Shown in pieces: positions 1-8,536 of a DNA stretch of 64,000 nt (position 1 is the first letter of the stretch; every line of letters begins with the position of its first letter). The notes under the pieces were generated by a model. That model had not been told where the DNA came from and did no database searches. It worked only from the letters and a program-made list of their open reading frames with translations. Source of the DNA: Bradyrhizobium genomosp. I (2014) (lineage in GTDB: Bacteria > Pseudomonadota > Alphaproteobacteria > Rhizobiales > Xanthobacteraceae); assembly GCF_000261685.1 (NCBI RefSeq), contig NZ_AJQE01000126.1, forward strand, positions 1 to 64,000, read 5' to 3'. The position numbers were made by a program, and so were the translations under genes.

Positions 1-177
1 GCCGTCGATCAGCCAGACCAGCACCGGGAAGGTGACGAACAGCACCGGGAAGAGGTTGAACGGCGCCAGCGCCAGCACCGACAGTGCCCCAGCCATCATG
101 GCGATGACAGCGCGCTTCCATCCCCAGGCGAGGATGATGGCAAGCGCAATCTGCCGGAGCCGCTGGAATGGACTCAC
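1..177 (-). CDS. lnt: Apolipoprotein N-acyltransferase (N-terminal part, cut by window edge)
   Basis: Only the first 59 codons are present; the gene runs off the left edge. Lnt is the inner-membrane enzyme that adds the third acyl chain to lipoproteins. The visible part is strongly hydrophobic, with an Arg/Lys-bearing start (SPFQRLRQ), a first membrane segment and then ALAPFNLFPVLFVTFPVL, as at the N-terminus of the family. The start is GTG at 177-175, and it overlaps the TGA stop of the upstream CorC-like gene as GTGA, which implies translational coupling. Identification rests on this short segment and on the common lnt neighbourhood with hlyC/corC, ybeY and phoH. The catalytic nitrilase domain lies outside the window. 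Confidence 0.8.
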   Translation of the reverse strand, partial: MSPFQRLRQIALAIILAWGWKRAVIAMMAGALSVLALAPFNLFPVLFVTFPVLVWLIDG

Positions 178-1292
178 TGCGGGCCGGTCCCGTCGCTCGG
201 TGGCTGTGCGGGCGTGTCGCCGGCCGGTGGCTGACCACCGTCCGGCGCGGCCTCGCGGCGCCGGCTCTCGCGCTGGGTGCGCGGCGCGGGACGTTCCTTC
301 CGCGTCGAGATGCGCAGCCGCTTGACGCGGCGCGGATCGGCATCGAGCACCTCGACCTCGTAGGTGCCGGGGCCCGAGATCACTTCGCCCCGCACCGGCA
401 GGCGTCCGACGAAGCTGACCAGATAGCCGCCCAGCGTCTCCACGTCCTCGCCGGCTTCGCCGGTAACGAAATCCTCGCCGATCACCGAGCGGACGTCGTC
501 GAGGCTGGCGCGAGCGTCGGCGATGAAGGCGTTGTCGGGCAGGCGCACGATCGAGGGTGGCTCGTCGCTGTCGTGCTCGTCGTCGATCTCGCCGACGATC
601 TGCTCGACGATGTCCTCGAGCGAAACCAGCCCGTCGCTGCCGCCATATTCGTCGACCACCAGCGCGAGGTGAATGCGCGTGGCCTGCATCTGCGCGAGCA
701 GGTCGATCGCCCGCATCGACGGCGGCACGTAGAGCAGCTTGCGGATGATGCGCGCTTGCTCGAGCGGCAGCGCGAGATCGACGGCGCGCAGGTCGAGCCC
801 GGCCGGCAGCGGCTTCTTGCGCTTGGTCTTGGTGGCTTCCGACACGCGGGCACGCGCGGTCATGAAGGCGAGCAGGTCGCGGATGTGGACGATGCCGACG
901 GGATCGTCGAGCGTCTCGTTGTAGACCACGAGGCGCGAATGGCCGGCGCTCTCGAAGCGGTCCATCAACTCGCCGAGGGGGATGTCCCGCTTCACCGCGA
1001 CGACGTCGGCGCGGTGCACCATCACGTCGGCGATGCGGCGCTCGTGCAGGCCGAGGATGTTGCGCAGCATGGTGCGCTCGACCGCGGAGAAGCCGGTGTC
1101 GTCGGGCGTCGTCGCATCGAGCACGACCTGGAGGTCGTCGCGAACCGATCCCGCCTTCCAGCCGAACAGCGTGCGGATGGCGCGCAGCAGCCAGCCTTCC
1201 GCGGTCGGGCGCAGCACTTCGCCTGGCGTCACCACGGCCGGCAGATTGGCCGTGTTGCGGGGATTGTCGTGGATCGGATCGGAATCCGGCAT
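174..1292 (-). CDS. HlyC/CorC-family CBS-domain protein
   Basis: Cytosolic CorC/TlyC-type protein of about 372 residues with no membrane domain. A CBS pair spans roughly residues 75-195 (HRADVVAVKRDIPLGEL, then the second CBS with LALVVDEYGGSDGLVSLED). A CorC_HlyC domain follows at about 215-300. The last ~50 residues are an Arg/Pro-rich low-complexity tail. Family members are linked to Mg/Co efflux or membrane homeostasis; the exact role is not known. ATG at 1292 lies one base after the ybeY stop (TGAGATG), which favours it over the in-frame codon nine residues upstream that would overlap ybeY. Its stop overlaps the lnt start. Confidence 0.85.
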   Translation of the reverse strand: MPDSDPIHDNPRNTANLPAVVTPGEVLRPTAEGWLLRAIRTLFGWKAGSVRDDLQVVLDATTPDDTGFSAVERTMLRNILGLHERRIADVMVHRADVVAVKRDIPLGELMDRFESAGHSRLVVYNETLDDPVGIVHIRDLLAFMTARARVSEATKTKRKKPLPAGLDLRAVDLALPLEQARIIRKLLYVPPSMRAIDLLAQMQATRIHLALVVDEYGGSDGLVSLEDIVEQIVGEIDDEHDSDEPPSIVRLPDNAFIADARASLDDVRSVIGEDFVTGEAGEDVETLGGYLVSFVGRLPVRGEVISGPGTYEVEVLDADPRRVKRLRISTRKERPAPRTQRESRRREAAPDGGQPPAGDTPAQPPSDGTGPQ

Positions 1293-1293
1293 C

Positions 1294-1803
1294 TCAATGC
1301 GTCCCCGGACGGTCGGCATAGGGATCGGGGATGCCGAGATGAGCCAGGATATCGCGTTCGAGCGCTTCCATCTCCTCGGCGTCGCCTTCGTTCTCGTGGT
1401 CGTAGCCGATCAGATGCAGGAAGCCGTGCACGGCGAGATGACTCAAATGATGGTCGAACGGCTTTTGCTCCTCGTCCGCCTCGCGCCGCATGGTCTCGTA
1501 GGCGATCGCGATGTCGCCGAGCATGCGCGGCGCATCGCCTTCCTTCCACGCGCCCTCCGGCTGGAGCGCGGGGAACGACAGCACGTTGGTCGGCTTGTCG
1601 ATGCCGCGCCAGTTGCTGTTGAGGGTGCGGATGCCGGCGTCATCGGTCAGCATCACAGCCACTTCTGCATCGGCAACGTCCTCGTCGACGCTGTCGGCGG
1701 CGGCCGCCACCGCGCGCTGGATCACGGCTTCGGAATCAGGCTCGCGCTGCCAGCAATCGGCGACGACGATGACCTCGGTCATGGGAAGGTTGGGATGGGA
1801 CAT
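1294..1803 (-). CDS. ybeY: Endoribonuclease YbeY
   Basis: Zinc-dependent endoribonuclease of 16S rRNA 3'-end maturation and ribosome quality control. The metal motif HGFLHLIGYDH is intact (His about 126, 130 and 136 from this start), as is the family signature NWRGIDKPTNVLSFP near residues 64-78. The start is uncertain. ATG 1803 (MSHPNLPMTEV) gives about 169 residues, usual for the family, and leaves 58 bases after phoH. An ATG at 1911 would add 36 Pro/Gly-rich residues and overlap phoH. No strong ribosome-binding site decides it. The gene is in an operon with phoH upstream and the CorC-like gene downstream. Confidence 0.92.
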   Translation of the reverse strand: MSHPNLPMTEVIVVADCWQREPDSEAVIQRAVAAAADSVDEDVADAEVAVMLTDDAGIRTLNSNWRGIDKPTNVLSFPALQPEGAWKEGDAPRMLGDIAIAYETMRREADEEQKPFDHHLSHLAVHGFLHLIGYDHENEGDAEEMEALERDILAHLGIPDPYADRPGTH

Positions 1804-1861
1804 TGTGTTGTCTGGGACGAAAGGCGCCGTATCCGCGCCTCCGGGGTCCGGTGTTGCCTCG

Positions 1862-2917
1862 TCAGGATTGACCAGTGGCGGGCCGCTGCGGCGAACCTTC
1901 GTAGGCGGCAACGATCCGCGCCACGAGTTCGTGGCGGATCACGTCCTCGGCCTTGAAATGAACCTGGGCAATTCCCTCGACGCCGTTCAAGAGGCGCGTC
2001 GCCTCGGCCAGACCCGAGGTCTGACCGTTCGGCAGGTCGATCTGCGAGGGATCGCCCGTCACGATCATGCGGCTGTTCTCGCCGAGACGTGTCAGGAACA
2101 TCTTCATCTGCATCGACGTGGTGTTCTGGGCCTCGTCCAGGATGATGGCGGCGTTGGTGAGCGTGCGGCCGCGCATGAAGGCGAGCGGCGCGATCTCGAT
2201 CTCGCCGGTCTGGAGCGCTCGCTCGACGATACGCGCATCCATGAGGTCGTAGAGCGCATCATAGATCGGCCGAAGATAGGGGTCGACCTTCTCGCGGAGA
2301 TCGCCGGGCAGGAAGCCGAGCCGCTCGCCGGCTTCCACCGCCGGACGCGACAGGATGATGCGATCGACCTCCTTGCGCTCGAACAGCTGCGCGGCATGGG
2401 CGACGGCGAGCCAGGTCTTGCCGGTGCCGGCGGGACCGATGCCGAACACCAGCTCGTGCCGCTTCAGCGCGCGGATGTAGGAGTCCTGTGCGGCCGTGCG
2501 CGCGCGCACCGGGCGCTTGCGTAAGTTGATGCTGTCGAAGGTCGATTTGGCCGATTTCGCGTCGAACTCGAACAGGGAGCCCTGCGCGATCACGGCGCGG
2601 ATTGCGCCTTCGACCTCGCCCTGGTCGAGATCCTGCCCCTTCACGGCTTGCGCGTAGAGCATCTCCAGCACGCGGCGTGCGGCATCGCAGCCGTCGCGGG
2701 TGCCGCCGATCGTGATGTGGTTGCCCTTGGAATCGACGACGACGCCGAGCCGACGCTCGATCTGCGCCAGATGCTGGCCGTAGGGGCCGACCAGCGCGGA
2801 GGCGGCGCGGTTGTCGTCGAAGTCGATGACGACCTGGGTCTCGGGCGGAACTTGCATGTCGCGGTCAAATTTGCGGCTGGGAGCGAACGAAGACGAATCC
2901 GATGCGCTTTTGGGCAA
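1862..2917 (-). CDS. phoH: PhoH-family ATPase
   Basis: P-loop ATPase of 351 residues with an N-terminal KH-like RNA-binding region (about 30-90). Walker A is GPAGTGKT at 161-168 and the Walker B-like DEAQ is at 261-264. PhoH partners YbeY in many genomes and is thought to act in RNA metabolism, although its reaction is not settled. The gene begins four bases after the miaB stop, so miaB-phoH-ybeY-corC-lnt is probably one transcript. Confidence 0.93.
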   Translation of the reverse strand: MPKSASDSSSFAPSRKFDRDMQVPPETQVVIDFDDNRAASALVGPYGQHLAQIERRLGVVVDSKGNHITIGGTRDGCDAARRVLEMLYAQAVKGQDLDQGEVEGAIRAVIAQGSLFEFDAKSAKSTFDSINLRKRPVRARTAAQDSYIRALKRHELVFGIGPAGTGKTWLAVAHAAQLFERKEVDRIILSRPAVEAGERLGFLPGDLREKVDPYLRPIYDALYDLMDARIVERALQTGEIEIAPLAFMRGRTLTNAAIILDEAQNTTSMQMKMFLTRLGENSRMIVTGDPSQIDLPNGQTSGLAEATRLLNGVEGIAQVHFKAEDVIRHELVARIVAAYEGSPQRPATGQS

Positions 2918-2921
2918 GGGT

Positions 2922-4316
2922 TCAGGCTCCAGTGGCTTGCGATAAAGCGGGTTCGCGCGCCGTGAGCGGCGTCACGAGCTCACCGAGAAAACTGTAGCGC
3001 TCGAGGCTGTCGATCCGGACCGGCAGGACTTGTCCGATGATGTCGGGCGAGGCCATCACATGGGCGGGCTGGAGGTAGGCGGTGCGGCCCACGATCTGGC
3101 CCTCCTTGCGGGCCGGACGCTCGAACAGCACGTCGACCGTTGAGCCAATCGCGGCCTTGTTGAAGGCCGATTGCTGGCTGTCGATCAGTTCCTGGAGCCG
3201 CTCCAATCGCTGGTCCATCTCGGCGGGGGACACCGTCTCCTGCATGTCCGCGGCCGGCGTTCCCGGCCGGGCGGAGTATTTGAACGAATAAGCCGCAGCG
3301 TAGCTGATTTGCGTGACAAGCGCGAGGGTGGCGAGAAAATCTTGCTCGCTCTCGCCCGGGAAGCCGACGATGAAATCTGATGAAAAAGCAATGTCTTGGC
3401 GCGCGGTACGGAAACGGTCGATGACTCGCCGGTAATCATCGGCGGTATGTTTCCGGTTCATGGCCGCCAGAATGCGGTCCGAGCCCGATTGCACCGGCAG
3501 GTGCACAAACGGCATCAGGGCACCGAGATCGCGATGGGCTGCAATCAGGCTGTCGTCGACATCGCGGGGATGGCTGGTCGAATAGCGCAGCCGCGCGACG
3601 CCGGGAATCGTCGCCAGATGTTCGAGCAATTTGCCGAGCGGCCAGGTTTTTCCGTCAGGTCCCTCGCCGTGATAGGCGTTGACGTTCTGCCCGATCAGCG
3701 TGAGCTCGCGCACGCCGTTATCGGCGAGCCGCTTCGCGTCTTCGACGATCTTCGCCACGGGGCGCGAGACTTCCGAGCCCCGCGTATAGGGCACGACGCA
3801 GAAGGTGCAGAACTTGTCGCAGCCTTCCTGCACGGTGACGAAAGCGGAAATGCCGCGCGCGCGGATCGCATCGGGCTTGGGCTGGGCCAGGAAGCCGAAC
3901 TTGTCCTCGGCGGGAAATTCCGTTTCGATCGCGCGGCCTTCGTCGCCGGCGCGCTTCAGCAGCGCCGGCAGATGATGATAGCTCTGCGGTCCCACCACCA
4001 CGTCGACCACCGGCGCCCGGCGTACGATCTCCTCGCCCTCGGCCTGCGCCACGCAGCCTGCAACCGCGATTTGCATCGCCCGGCCCCCACGCGCAGCCTC
4101 GTCCTTGGCGACGCGCAGGCGGCCGAGCTCGGAATAGACCTTTTCCGAAGCCTTCTCGCGGATGTGGCAGGTGTTGAGGATGACGAGGTCGGCGTCATCA
4201 GCGCTGGCCGTCTCCACGAATCCCTCCGGAGCCAGCGTATCCACCATGCGCTGGGCATCGTAGACGTTCATCTGGCAGCCATATGATTTGATGTGCAGCT
4301 TGCGCGGCGGCGTCAT
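2922..4316 (-). CDS. miaB: tRNA-2-methylthio-N6-dimethylallyladenosine synthase MiaB
   Basis: Radical-SAM methylthiotransferase that converts i6A37 to ms2i6A37 in tRNAs reading UNN codons. The 464-residue protein shows the N-terminal UPF0004 cysteines ([22 protein letters not shown]) and the radical-SAM cluster motif CDKFCTFC near residues 165-172. A C-terminal TRAM region follows at about 380-445. It carries two [4Fe-4S] clusters, so its activity depends on the iron and Fe-S supply genes nearby. It is probably the first gene of the miaB-phoH-ybeY operon; a palindromic repeat separates it from the HAD gene upstream. Confidence 0.97.
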   Translation of the reverse strand: MTPPRKLHIKSYGCQMNVYDAQRMVDTLAPEGFVETASADDADLVILNTCHIREKASEKVYSELGRLRVAKDEAARGGRAMQIAVAGCVAQAEGEEIVRRAPVVDVVVGPQSYHHLPALLKRAGDEGRAIETEFPAEDKFGFLAQPKPDAIRARGISAFVTVQEGCDKFCTFCVVPYTRGSEVSRPVAKIVEDAKRLADNGVRELTLIGQNVNAYHGEGPDGKTWPLGKLLEHLATIPGVARLRYSTSHPRDVDDSLIAAHRDLGALMPFVHLPVQSGSDRILAAMNRKHTADDYRRVIDRFRTARQDIAFSSDFIVGFPGESEQDFLATLALVTQISYAAAYSFKYSARPGTPAADMQETVSPAEMDQRLERLQELIDSQQSAFNKAAIGSTVDVLFERPARKEGQIVGRTAYLQPAHVMASPDIIGQVLPVRIDSLERYSFLGELVTPLTAREPALSQATGA

Positions 4317-4398
4317 GGAACCCGGAATTGAGATGGAGGACGGCCCTCAGATATAGGCTGGAGGGGCGAAAATCCAGCGAATGGGGGCCGTTTTCGGC

Positions 4399-4493
4399 CG
4401 TCATTCCGGGGCGCGCGCCAGCGCGAACCCGGAATCTCGAGCTGAGTCGTCTAGATTCCGGGTTCACGCGCGTTGCGCGTGCCCCGGAATGAC
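4399..4493. repeat. Intergenic palindromic repeat, class A (ATTCCGGGG type)
   Basis: Complex inverted repeat between the HAD gene and miaB. The outer arms are TCATTCCGGGGC (from 4401) and GCCCCGGAATGA (to 4492), with inner arms around AACCCGGAATCT and AGATTCCGGGTT. The same design recurs at 6962-7043 and 43157-43246. It resembles REP/BIME-type elements and would form a long hairpin. Confidence 0.85.
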
Positions 4494-4509
4494 CGCGAGG
4501 GGGCAATAA

Positions 4510-5190
4510 TCAGCCCGCCAGGGCGTCAGTCGCGACCCTCCGGACCAGCTCCGGCAGCTGATGCATATCGGCAAACAGCAGGTCGGCGCCGGCCGCGCGC
4601 AGCGTCTCGGCATAGCCGTCGCGGCAGTGGCTGCCCCCGTAAAAGCCGAACACCGTCATGCCGGCGGCGCGGGCACCGGCAATGCCGGCGAGGCTGTCCT
4701 CGATCACGACACAGCGCTCGGGCGGTACGCCCATTTCCTTCGCCGCGAACAGGAACAGGTCCGGCGCCGGCTTGCCGTTCTTCACCTGCGAGGCCGAGAA
4801 GATGTTTGGCGCGAGGCGCTCGTACAGGCCCGTGCTTCCCAGGCTCACGCGCATGCGCTGGTGCGAGCCGCTCGAGGCGACGCAGACGCGCTGAGTCACC
4901 ACATCAAGCACATCGTGGATGCCGCGGATCGCCTCGAGGTCGGCCTCGAACGATCGGAACAGCTCGTCCTGGAGATCGCCGTGATAGGCCTCGGGCAGCT
5001 TGCGGCCGAGCTCGGTCTCGATCTCGAGATTGGCCTGCCGCGTCGAGCGGCCAAGGAAGCGCTCGAACACCTGATCCGACGTGATCGGATAGCCGTGGCG
5101 CGTCAGCACATCCGCATGCGCGCGACACGAGATCACCTCGCTGTCCACGAGCACGCCGTCGCAATCGAAGATGATGAGATCGATGGGCAC
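4510..5190 (-). CDS. HAD-superfamily phosphatase (phosphoglycolate phosphatase / beta-phosphoglucomutase-like)
   Basis: A 226-residue HAD subfamily IA hydrolase. Motif I is DCDGVLVDSE at residues 9-18 (nucleophile Asp9, general acid Asp11). The conserved SGSHQRMR region near 108-115 supplies the motif II serine, and VVIEDSLAGIAGARAAGM holds the motif IV acid. A helical cap lies between motifs I and II. The substrate cannot be told from sequence; phosphoglycolate, a sugar phosphate or a nucleotide are all possible. It is divergent in function from its neighbours and starts four bases from the fur stop on the same strand, so it is probably transcribed with fur. Confidence 0.85.
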   Translation of the reverse strand: MPIDLIIFDCDGVLVDSEVISCRAHADVLTRHGYPITSDQVFERFLGRSTRQANLEIETELGRKLPEAYHGDLQDELFRSFEADLEAIRGIHDVLDVVTQRVCVASSGSHQRMRVSLGSTGLYERLAPNIFSASQVKNGKPAPDLFLFAAKEMGVPPERCVVIEDSLAGIAGARAAGMTVFGFYGGSHCRDGYAETLRAAGADLLFADMHQLPELVRRVATDALAG

Positions 5191-5194
5191 TAAA

Positions 5195-5650
5195 TCAAGA
5201 AGTCGGCTTGTCGTCGTCGAGCGGGACGCAATAGAGCTCGAGCCGGTGATCGACCAGACGGTAGCCGAGCTTGCGGGCGATCTCGGCCTGGAGCTTCTCG
5301 ATCTCCTCGGAGGTGAACTCGATCACCTTGCCGTCGCGCAGATTGATGAGGTGGTCGTGATGGCTGTCGCGCATCTGCTCGTAGCGCGCGCGGCCCTCGC
5401 GGAAATCGTGGCGCTCGATGATGCCGGCATCCTCGAACAGTTTCACGGTGCGATAGACGGTCGAGATCGAGATCTTGTCGTCGACCGCGACGCAGCGCCG
5501 GTACAGTTCCTCGACGTCGGGATGATCGATCGCTTCCGCGAGCACGCGGGCGATGACGCGGCGCTGCTCGGTCATCCGCATGCCCGTGGCGGCGCAGCGC
5601 GCCTCGATATCGGACGCCTTGGATGCAGAAGAGGGTTTCAGTGTGGTCAT
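5195..5650 (-). CDS. fur: Fur-family iron-responsive repressor
   Basis: A 151-residue Fur-family regulator. The N-terminal winged helix includes GMRMTEQRRVIARVL and the recognition-helix region DKISISTVYRTVKLFEDAGI. The dimer/metal domain has HDFREGRARYE, HHDHLINLRDGKVIEF and a C-terminal YRLVDHRLELY. It lacks the CxxC pairs of zinc-structured Fur proteins, as is usual in this alphaproteobacterial group, and shows no heme-regulatory GCPWHD-like motif, so it is Fur rather than Irr. ATG 5650 (MTTLKPSS) is preferred; a GTG 33 bases upstream is possible but lacks a good ribosome-binding site. Confidence 0.9.
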   Translation of the reverse strand: MTTLKPSSASKASDIEARCAATGMRMTEQRRVIARVLAEAIDHPDVEELYRRCVAVDDKISISTVYRTVKLFEDAGIIERHDFREGRARYEQMRDSHHDHLINLRDGKVIEFTSEEIEKLQAEIARKLGYRLVDHRLELYCVPLDDDKPTS

Positions 5651-5688
5651 AGCGTTGTCTGCCTGGCGGGCGCTTTCTGCCACCGATG

Positions 5689-6174
5689 TTACGACAAGTC
5701 ACGTCGCATCAGAAGGGCGTTCAATTGTTCCCCATTGGGCTGCTTATAGTAGCGATCGCGGCGCCCGACCACCATGAATCCGCATCGGTCGTAGAGCCGC
5801 CGCGCCGGCTGGTTGTTTTCCTCGACTTCGAGAAATATTGTGCGCACGCCGCGCCCGGCGAGGTGGCCCAGATGGGTCATCAGCAGCGTGCGGGAGAGGC
5901 CGCGGCCGCGATAAGCTACGTCCACCGCAATCGAGAGAATTTCCGCTTCGTCCGCGCCGATCCGCGACACCGCAAAGCCGATCGTCTTGCGGCCGAGACG
6001 CAAGCGATGCACCAGCGTGTTGCGCTCGCTGATCATGCTCTCGAACTCGCCTTCGCCCCAGCCGCGCGCGAAGGATGCGCCGTGCAGCTGCGCGAGCCGC
6101 GCGGCATCGCGCAAGGTCGCGGGCTCGACGACCGCGCTGCCGCCGTGCCACCACTCCGACAGCCATCCCATCAT
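5689..6174 (-). CDS. rimI: Ribosomal-protein-alanine N-acetyltransferase RimI
   Basis: GNAT acetyltransferase of 161 residues that modifies the N-terminal alanine of ribosomal protein S18. The acetyl-CoA loop is VAYRGRGLSRTLL (Q/RxxGxG/A) near residues 88-100, followed by FLEVEENNQPARRLYDRCGF, the usual C-terminal GNAT signature. The ATG overlaps the tsaB stop as ATGA, so the two are translationally coupled. The tsaB-rimI pair is widely conserved. Confidence 0.93.
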   Translation of the reverse strand: MMGWLSEWWHGGSAVVEPATLRDAARLAQLHGASFARGWGEGEFESMISERNTLVHRLRLGRKTIGFAVSRIGADEAEILSIAVDVAYRGRGLSRTLLMTHLGHLAGRGVRTIFLEVEENNQPARRLYDRCGFMVVGRRDRYYKQPNGEQLNALLMRRDLS

Positions 6175-6866
6175 GAGGTTGCGGCTTGCGCTGCGAGCGG
6201 CCTCTGCGCCGCCGGCTTGGCGTCTGGCGCCTTCAGATAGAACGGCCGCGCCGGCGCGGTGTCGGGATTGGCCGCCGCACCCAGCCAGGCGATCCAGCCG
6301 ATATCGGGCGCGGGCTGCGCGTCGACCGCAACAGGCTGCGGTCCATCCTTCGGCCAGCGCTCGGCGAGGATGTTCGCCGCATTGCCCACCAGATGCGGCG
6401 CGCCGAACTGGGAAGCCGCGATCGCCTCGCCGATGGGGGCGACCTTCGGCCGCACCCGCTGGCTGCCGTCGCCGGCGACGATCTGGAAATAGACGTGATC
6501 GTGCCGCGCGTCGATCGCGGAGAGCACGGGCGCCGATCTGCTCTGGCTCACGACGGCGGCGGCATAGGCCGACAAGGTAGTCAGGCCGACCGCCGGCCGC
6601 GCGGCCGCGAGCGCAAGGCCGCGCGCCGCCGAAATGCCGACGCGCAGGCCAGTGAAGCTTCCGGGACCGACGGTGACGGCGATGCGGTCGAGCGCGGTGA
6701 AGCCGAGATCGGCCGATTGCATCACCCGCGCGATCAGCGGCATCAAGGCTTCGGCATGACCGCGCTTCATCGGCAGCGATTCCTGTGCGCGCAGCTCGGC
6801 CGTTTCGGTGTCGAGCACGGCTGCCGCGCAGGCGTCGAGCGCAGTATCGATGGCGAGGATCAGCAT
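6171..6866 (-). CDS. tsaB: tRNA N6-threonylcarbamoyladenosine biosynthesis protein TsaB
   Basis: A 231-residue YeaZ/TsaB protein, the ASKHA-fold partner of TsaD in t6A37 synthesis on ANN-decoding tRNAs. It begins MLILAIDTALDACAAAV and has the family signatures MKRGHAEALMPLI and VTVGPGSFTGLRVGISAARGLALA. It is catalytically inert by itself and needs TsaD, which is not in this window. It is the first gene of the tsaB-rimI pair. Confidence 0.95.
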   Translation of the reverse strand: MLILAIDTALDACAAAVLDTETAELRAQESLPMKRGHAEALMPLIARVMQSADLGFTALDRIAVTVGPGSFTGLRVGISAARGLALAAARPAVGLTTLSAYAAAVVSQSRSAPVLSAIDARHDHVYFQIVAGDGSQRVRPKVAPIGEAIAASQFGAPHLVGNAANILAERWPKDGPQPVAVDAQPAPDIGWIAWLGAAANPDTAPARPFYLKAPDAKPAAQRPLAAQAATS

Positions 6867-6961
6867 GAAAAAGCGAATGGCGAGTGGCGAATGGCGAACA
6901 GTCTAGCGAAGTAAGCGCCTATCCGCCATTCATCACGCACGATTTGCAGGCCCCCGACAAC

Positions 6962-7043
6962 CGTCATTCCGGGGCGGTCCGTAGGACCGAACCCGGAATC
7001 TCGAGATTCCGGGTCTGGTGCCAACGCACCATCCCGGAATGAC
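6962..7043. repeat. Intergenic palindromic repeat, class A
   Basis: Inverted repeat between the Nfu gene and tsaB. Outer arms are GTCATTCCGGG and CCCGGAATGAC, and the inner palindrome is CCCGGAATCTCGAGATTCCG followed by GG. It is the same family as 4399-4493 and 43157-43246. The asymmetric spacers (GGTCCGTAGGACC against GGTGCCAACGCACC) look like separate small hairpins. Confidence 0.85.
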
Positions 7044-7053
7044 AACTTCGTCG

Positions 7054-7623
7054 TTACATCGGCCGGACTTCGACCACGTCGGGCACGAAGTGCTTCAAGA
7101 GGTTCTGGATGCCGTGCTGCAGCGTCGCGGTCGATGACGGGCAGCCGGAGCAGGCGCCCTTCATGTTGAGATAGACGATGCCGTCCTTGAAGCCGCGGAA
7201 GGTGATGTCGCCGCCGTCATTGGCGACGGCCGGCCGCACCCGGGTCTCGATCAGGTCCTTGATCATGTCGACCGTCTCGGCATCGGCCTCGTCGAAGAAC
7301 TCGTCCCCGTCGTCGAGATCGGTGTCGCTTTGCGCCGTGCCGTCGGCGAGCAGCGGCGCGCCCGACATGTAGTGCTCCATGATGGCGCCGAGGATCGCGG
7401 GCTTGAGCTGCTGCCATTCACCGCCGGCCTTGGTCACGGTGATGAAGTCCGATCCGTAGAACACGCCGGTGACGCCGGGTACGTCGAACAGCTTTTCGGC
7501 GAGCGGCGAACGCGTGGCCGATTCGCGGCTCGCAAATTCCATCGGGCTGCCGTCGACCACGACGCGGCCGGGAATGAACTTCAGCGTGGCGGGATTGGGG
7601 GTGGCTTCGGTTTGAATGAACAT
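7054..7623 (-). CDS. Nfu-type Fe-S scaffold/carrier (NifU-like)
   Basis: A 189-residue protein with an N-terminal Nfu_N domain (FIQTEATPNPATLKFIPGRVV, residues 2-22) and a C-terminal NifU-like domain ending in the cluster-binding CSGCPSS near residue 170. It carries [4Fe-4S] clusters to client enzymes; MiaB nearby is a plausible client. ATG 7623 follows a clear TGGAGAG ribosome-binding site, which fixes the start against an in-frame codon 16 residues upstream. Confidence 0.93.
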   Translation of the reverse strand: MFIQTEATPNPATLKFIPGRVVVDGSPMEFASRESATRSPLAEKLFDVPGVTGVFYGSDFITVTKAGGEWQQLKPAILGAIMEHYMSGAPLLADGTAQSDTDLDDGDEFFDEADAETVDMIKDLIETRVRPAVANDGGDITFRGFKDGIVYLNMKGACSGCPSSTATLQHGIQNLLKHFVPDVVEVRPM

Positions 7624-7748
7624 GGTTCTCTCCAGACGTCGCCGGTTCAAGGCCGGCGCGTGCCTATCCACTAGCAGATGGCGACGGGGAACGCACGGTC
7701 AAGGGGCGCCGGGATATTAGTCCATAAAAATCAAATGGTTGGGCTCGA

Positions 7749-7924
7749 CTTACCCTCCCTTGGAGGGACCTTGGAGGGGGAGGGTCGATCGCGCAAAGCG
7801 CGAGCGGGGTGGGGTGATCTCTCCCCACGCGCAGCGTTCGAGGCGGAGAGACCGTCACCCCACCCCGTCTCATGTATCGCTTCGCTCAACATGAGCCGAC
7901 CCTCCCCCTCCAGGGGAGGGTAAG
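7749..7924. repeat. Intergenic palindromic repeat, class B (ACCCTCCC...GGGAGGGT type)
   Basis: A ~175-base inverted repeat between the universal stress protein and the Nfu gene. The arms are CTTACCCTCCC and GGGAGGGTAAG, with further pairing of GGTGGGGTGA and TCACCCCACCCC inside. A close relative lies at 42148-42312, and a short fragment (CACCCTCCAGGGGAGGG) is seen near 45263. Confidence 0.85.
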
Positions 7925-7935
7925 AAGCAGCGTCG

Positions 7936-8430
7936 CTAGGACAGCGAATCCACGCTTTGGTCGCTCAGGGCGCCGGAGATGATCGTCACCGGCACCGGGA
8001 ACGTGCCCAGCTCATGCGCGAGCAGCGAGACCAGGGGCCCCGGACCCTCCGCGCCGGGATTGGCGGCGAGCACCAGCATGGCGATGTCGGGGTCCTCATC
8101 GATCACTGCAAGCAGCTGTTCCATCGGCGCGCCTTCCCGGATCACCCGTTCCGGCGTGATCGCGGCGATGCCGTTGGCGCGGCCGGCGGCGCGGTCGAGC
8201 GCGGCCTCCGCCGCCTCCTGTGCCTCGGCGCGCATGATGTCGGCCACACCAAGCCATTCCTGGCTCTGCTGCTCAGGCTCGATGATGCGCAGCATCACCA
8301 CGCCGCCGCCGGCGCGGATCGCCCAGCGGCTGGCATAGTAGACCGCGCGATCCCATTCGGCGGTGTCGTCGACGATGACGAGGCATTTGGGCTTGTGACC
8401 CGGCTCGTAGCAAAGTCGCTTGCTGGTCAT
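7936..8430 (-). CDS. Universal stress protein (UspA family)
   Basis: A 164-residue single-domain UspA-fold protein. KCLVIVDDTAEWDRAVYYASRWA at the N-terminus matches the first strand and helix of the family. A second conserved stretch (IAMLVLAANPGAEGPGPLVS) occupies the place of the ATP-binding glycine loop, but a canonical GxxGx9GS motif is not clear, so nucleotide binding is uncertain. ATG 8430 (MTSKRLCYEPG) is chosen; an upstream in-frame ATG adds only 13 residues. Confidence 0.8.
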   Translation of the reverse strand: MTSKRLCYEPGHKPKCLVIVDDTAEWDRAVYYASRWAIRAGGGVVMLRIIEPEQQSQEWLGVADIMRAEAQEAAEAALDRAAGRANGIAAITPERVIREGAPMEQLLAVIDEDPDIAMLVLAANPGAEGPGPLVSLLAHELGTFPVPVTIISGALSDQSVDSLS

Positions 8431-8536
8431 GCATGTCCCGGAATGTGCACGACCGGCATGCTGCCACACTCCCGCGATGTTTGGGAGAGGCGAAGCGGCG
8501 GGCGCCGTGGCGCCAGCCGGTGTTGCGAAGCGCGCC

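Noticed and set aside
168-1622. Long plus-strand open frame opposite the CorC-like and ybeY genes
   Set aside because: It is a shadow of high-GC coding sequence: the minus strand carries recognisable CBS, CorC and YbeY motifs, while this frame gives an Arg/His/Asp-rich sequence with no family signature.
5195-5650. Irr instead of Fur
   Set aside because: No heme-regulatory Cys-Pro motif is present near the N-terminus; the sequence fits the alphaproteobacterial Fur group.
7749-7924. Possible CRISPR-like repeat
   Set aside because: The element is an inverted repeat and not a set of direct repeats with spacers; no such array is seen anywhere in the window.
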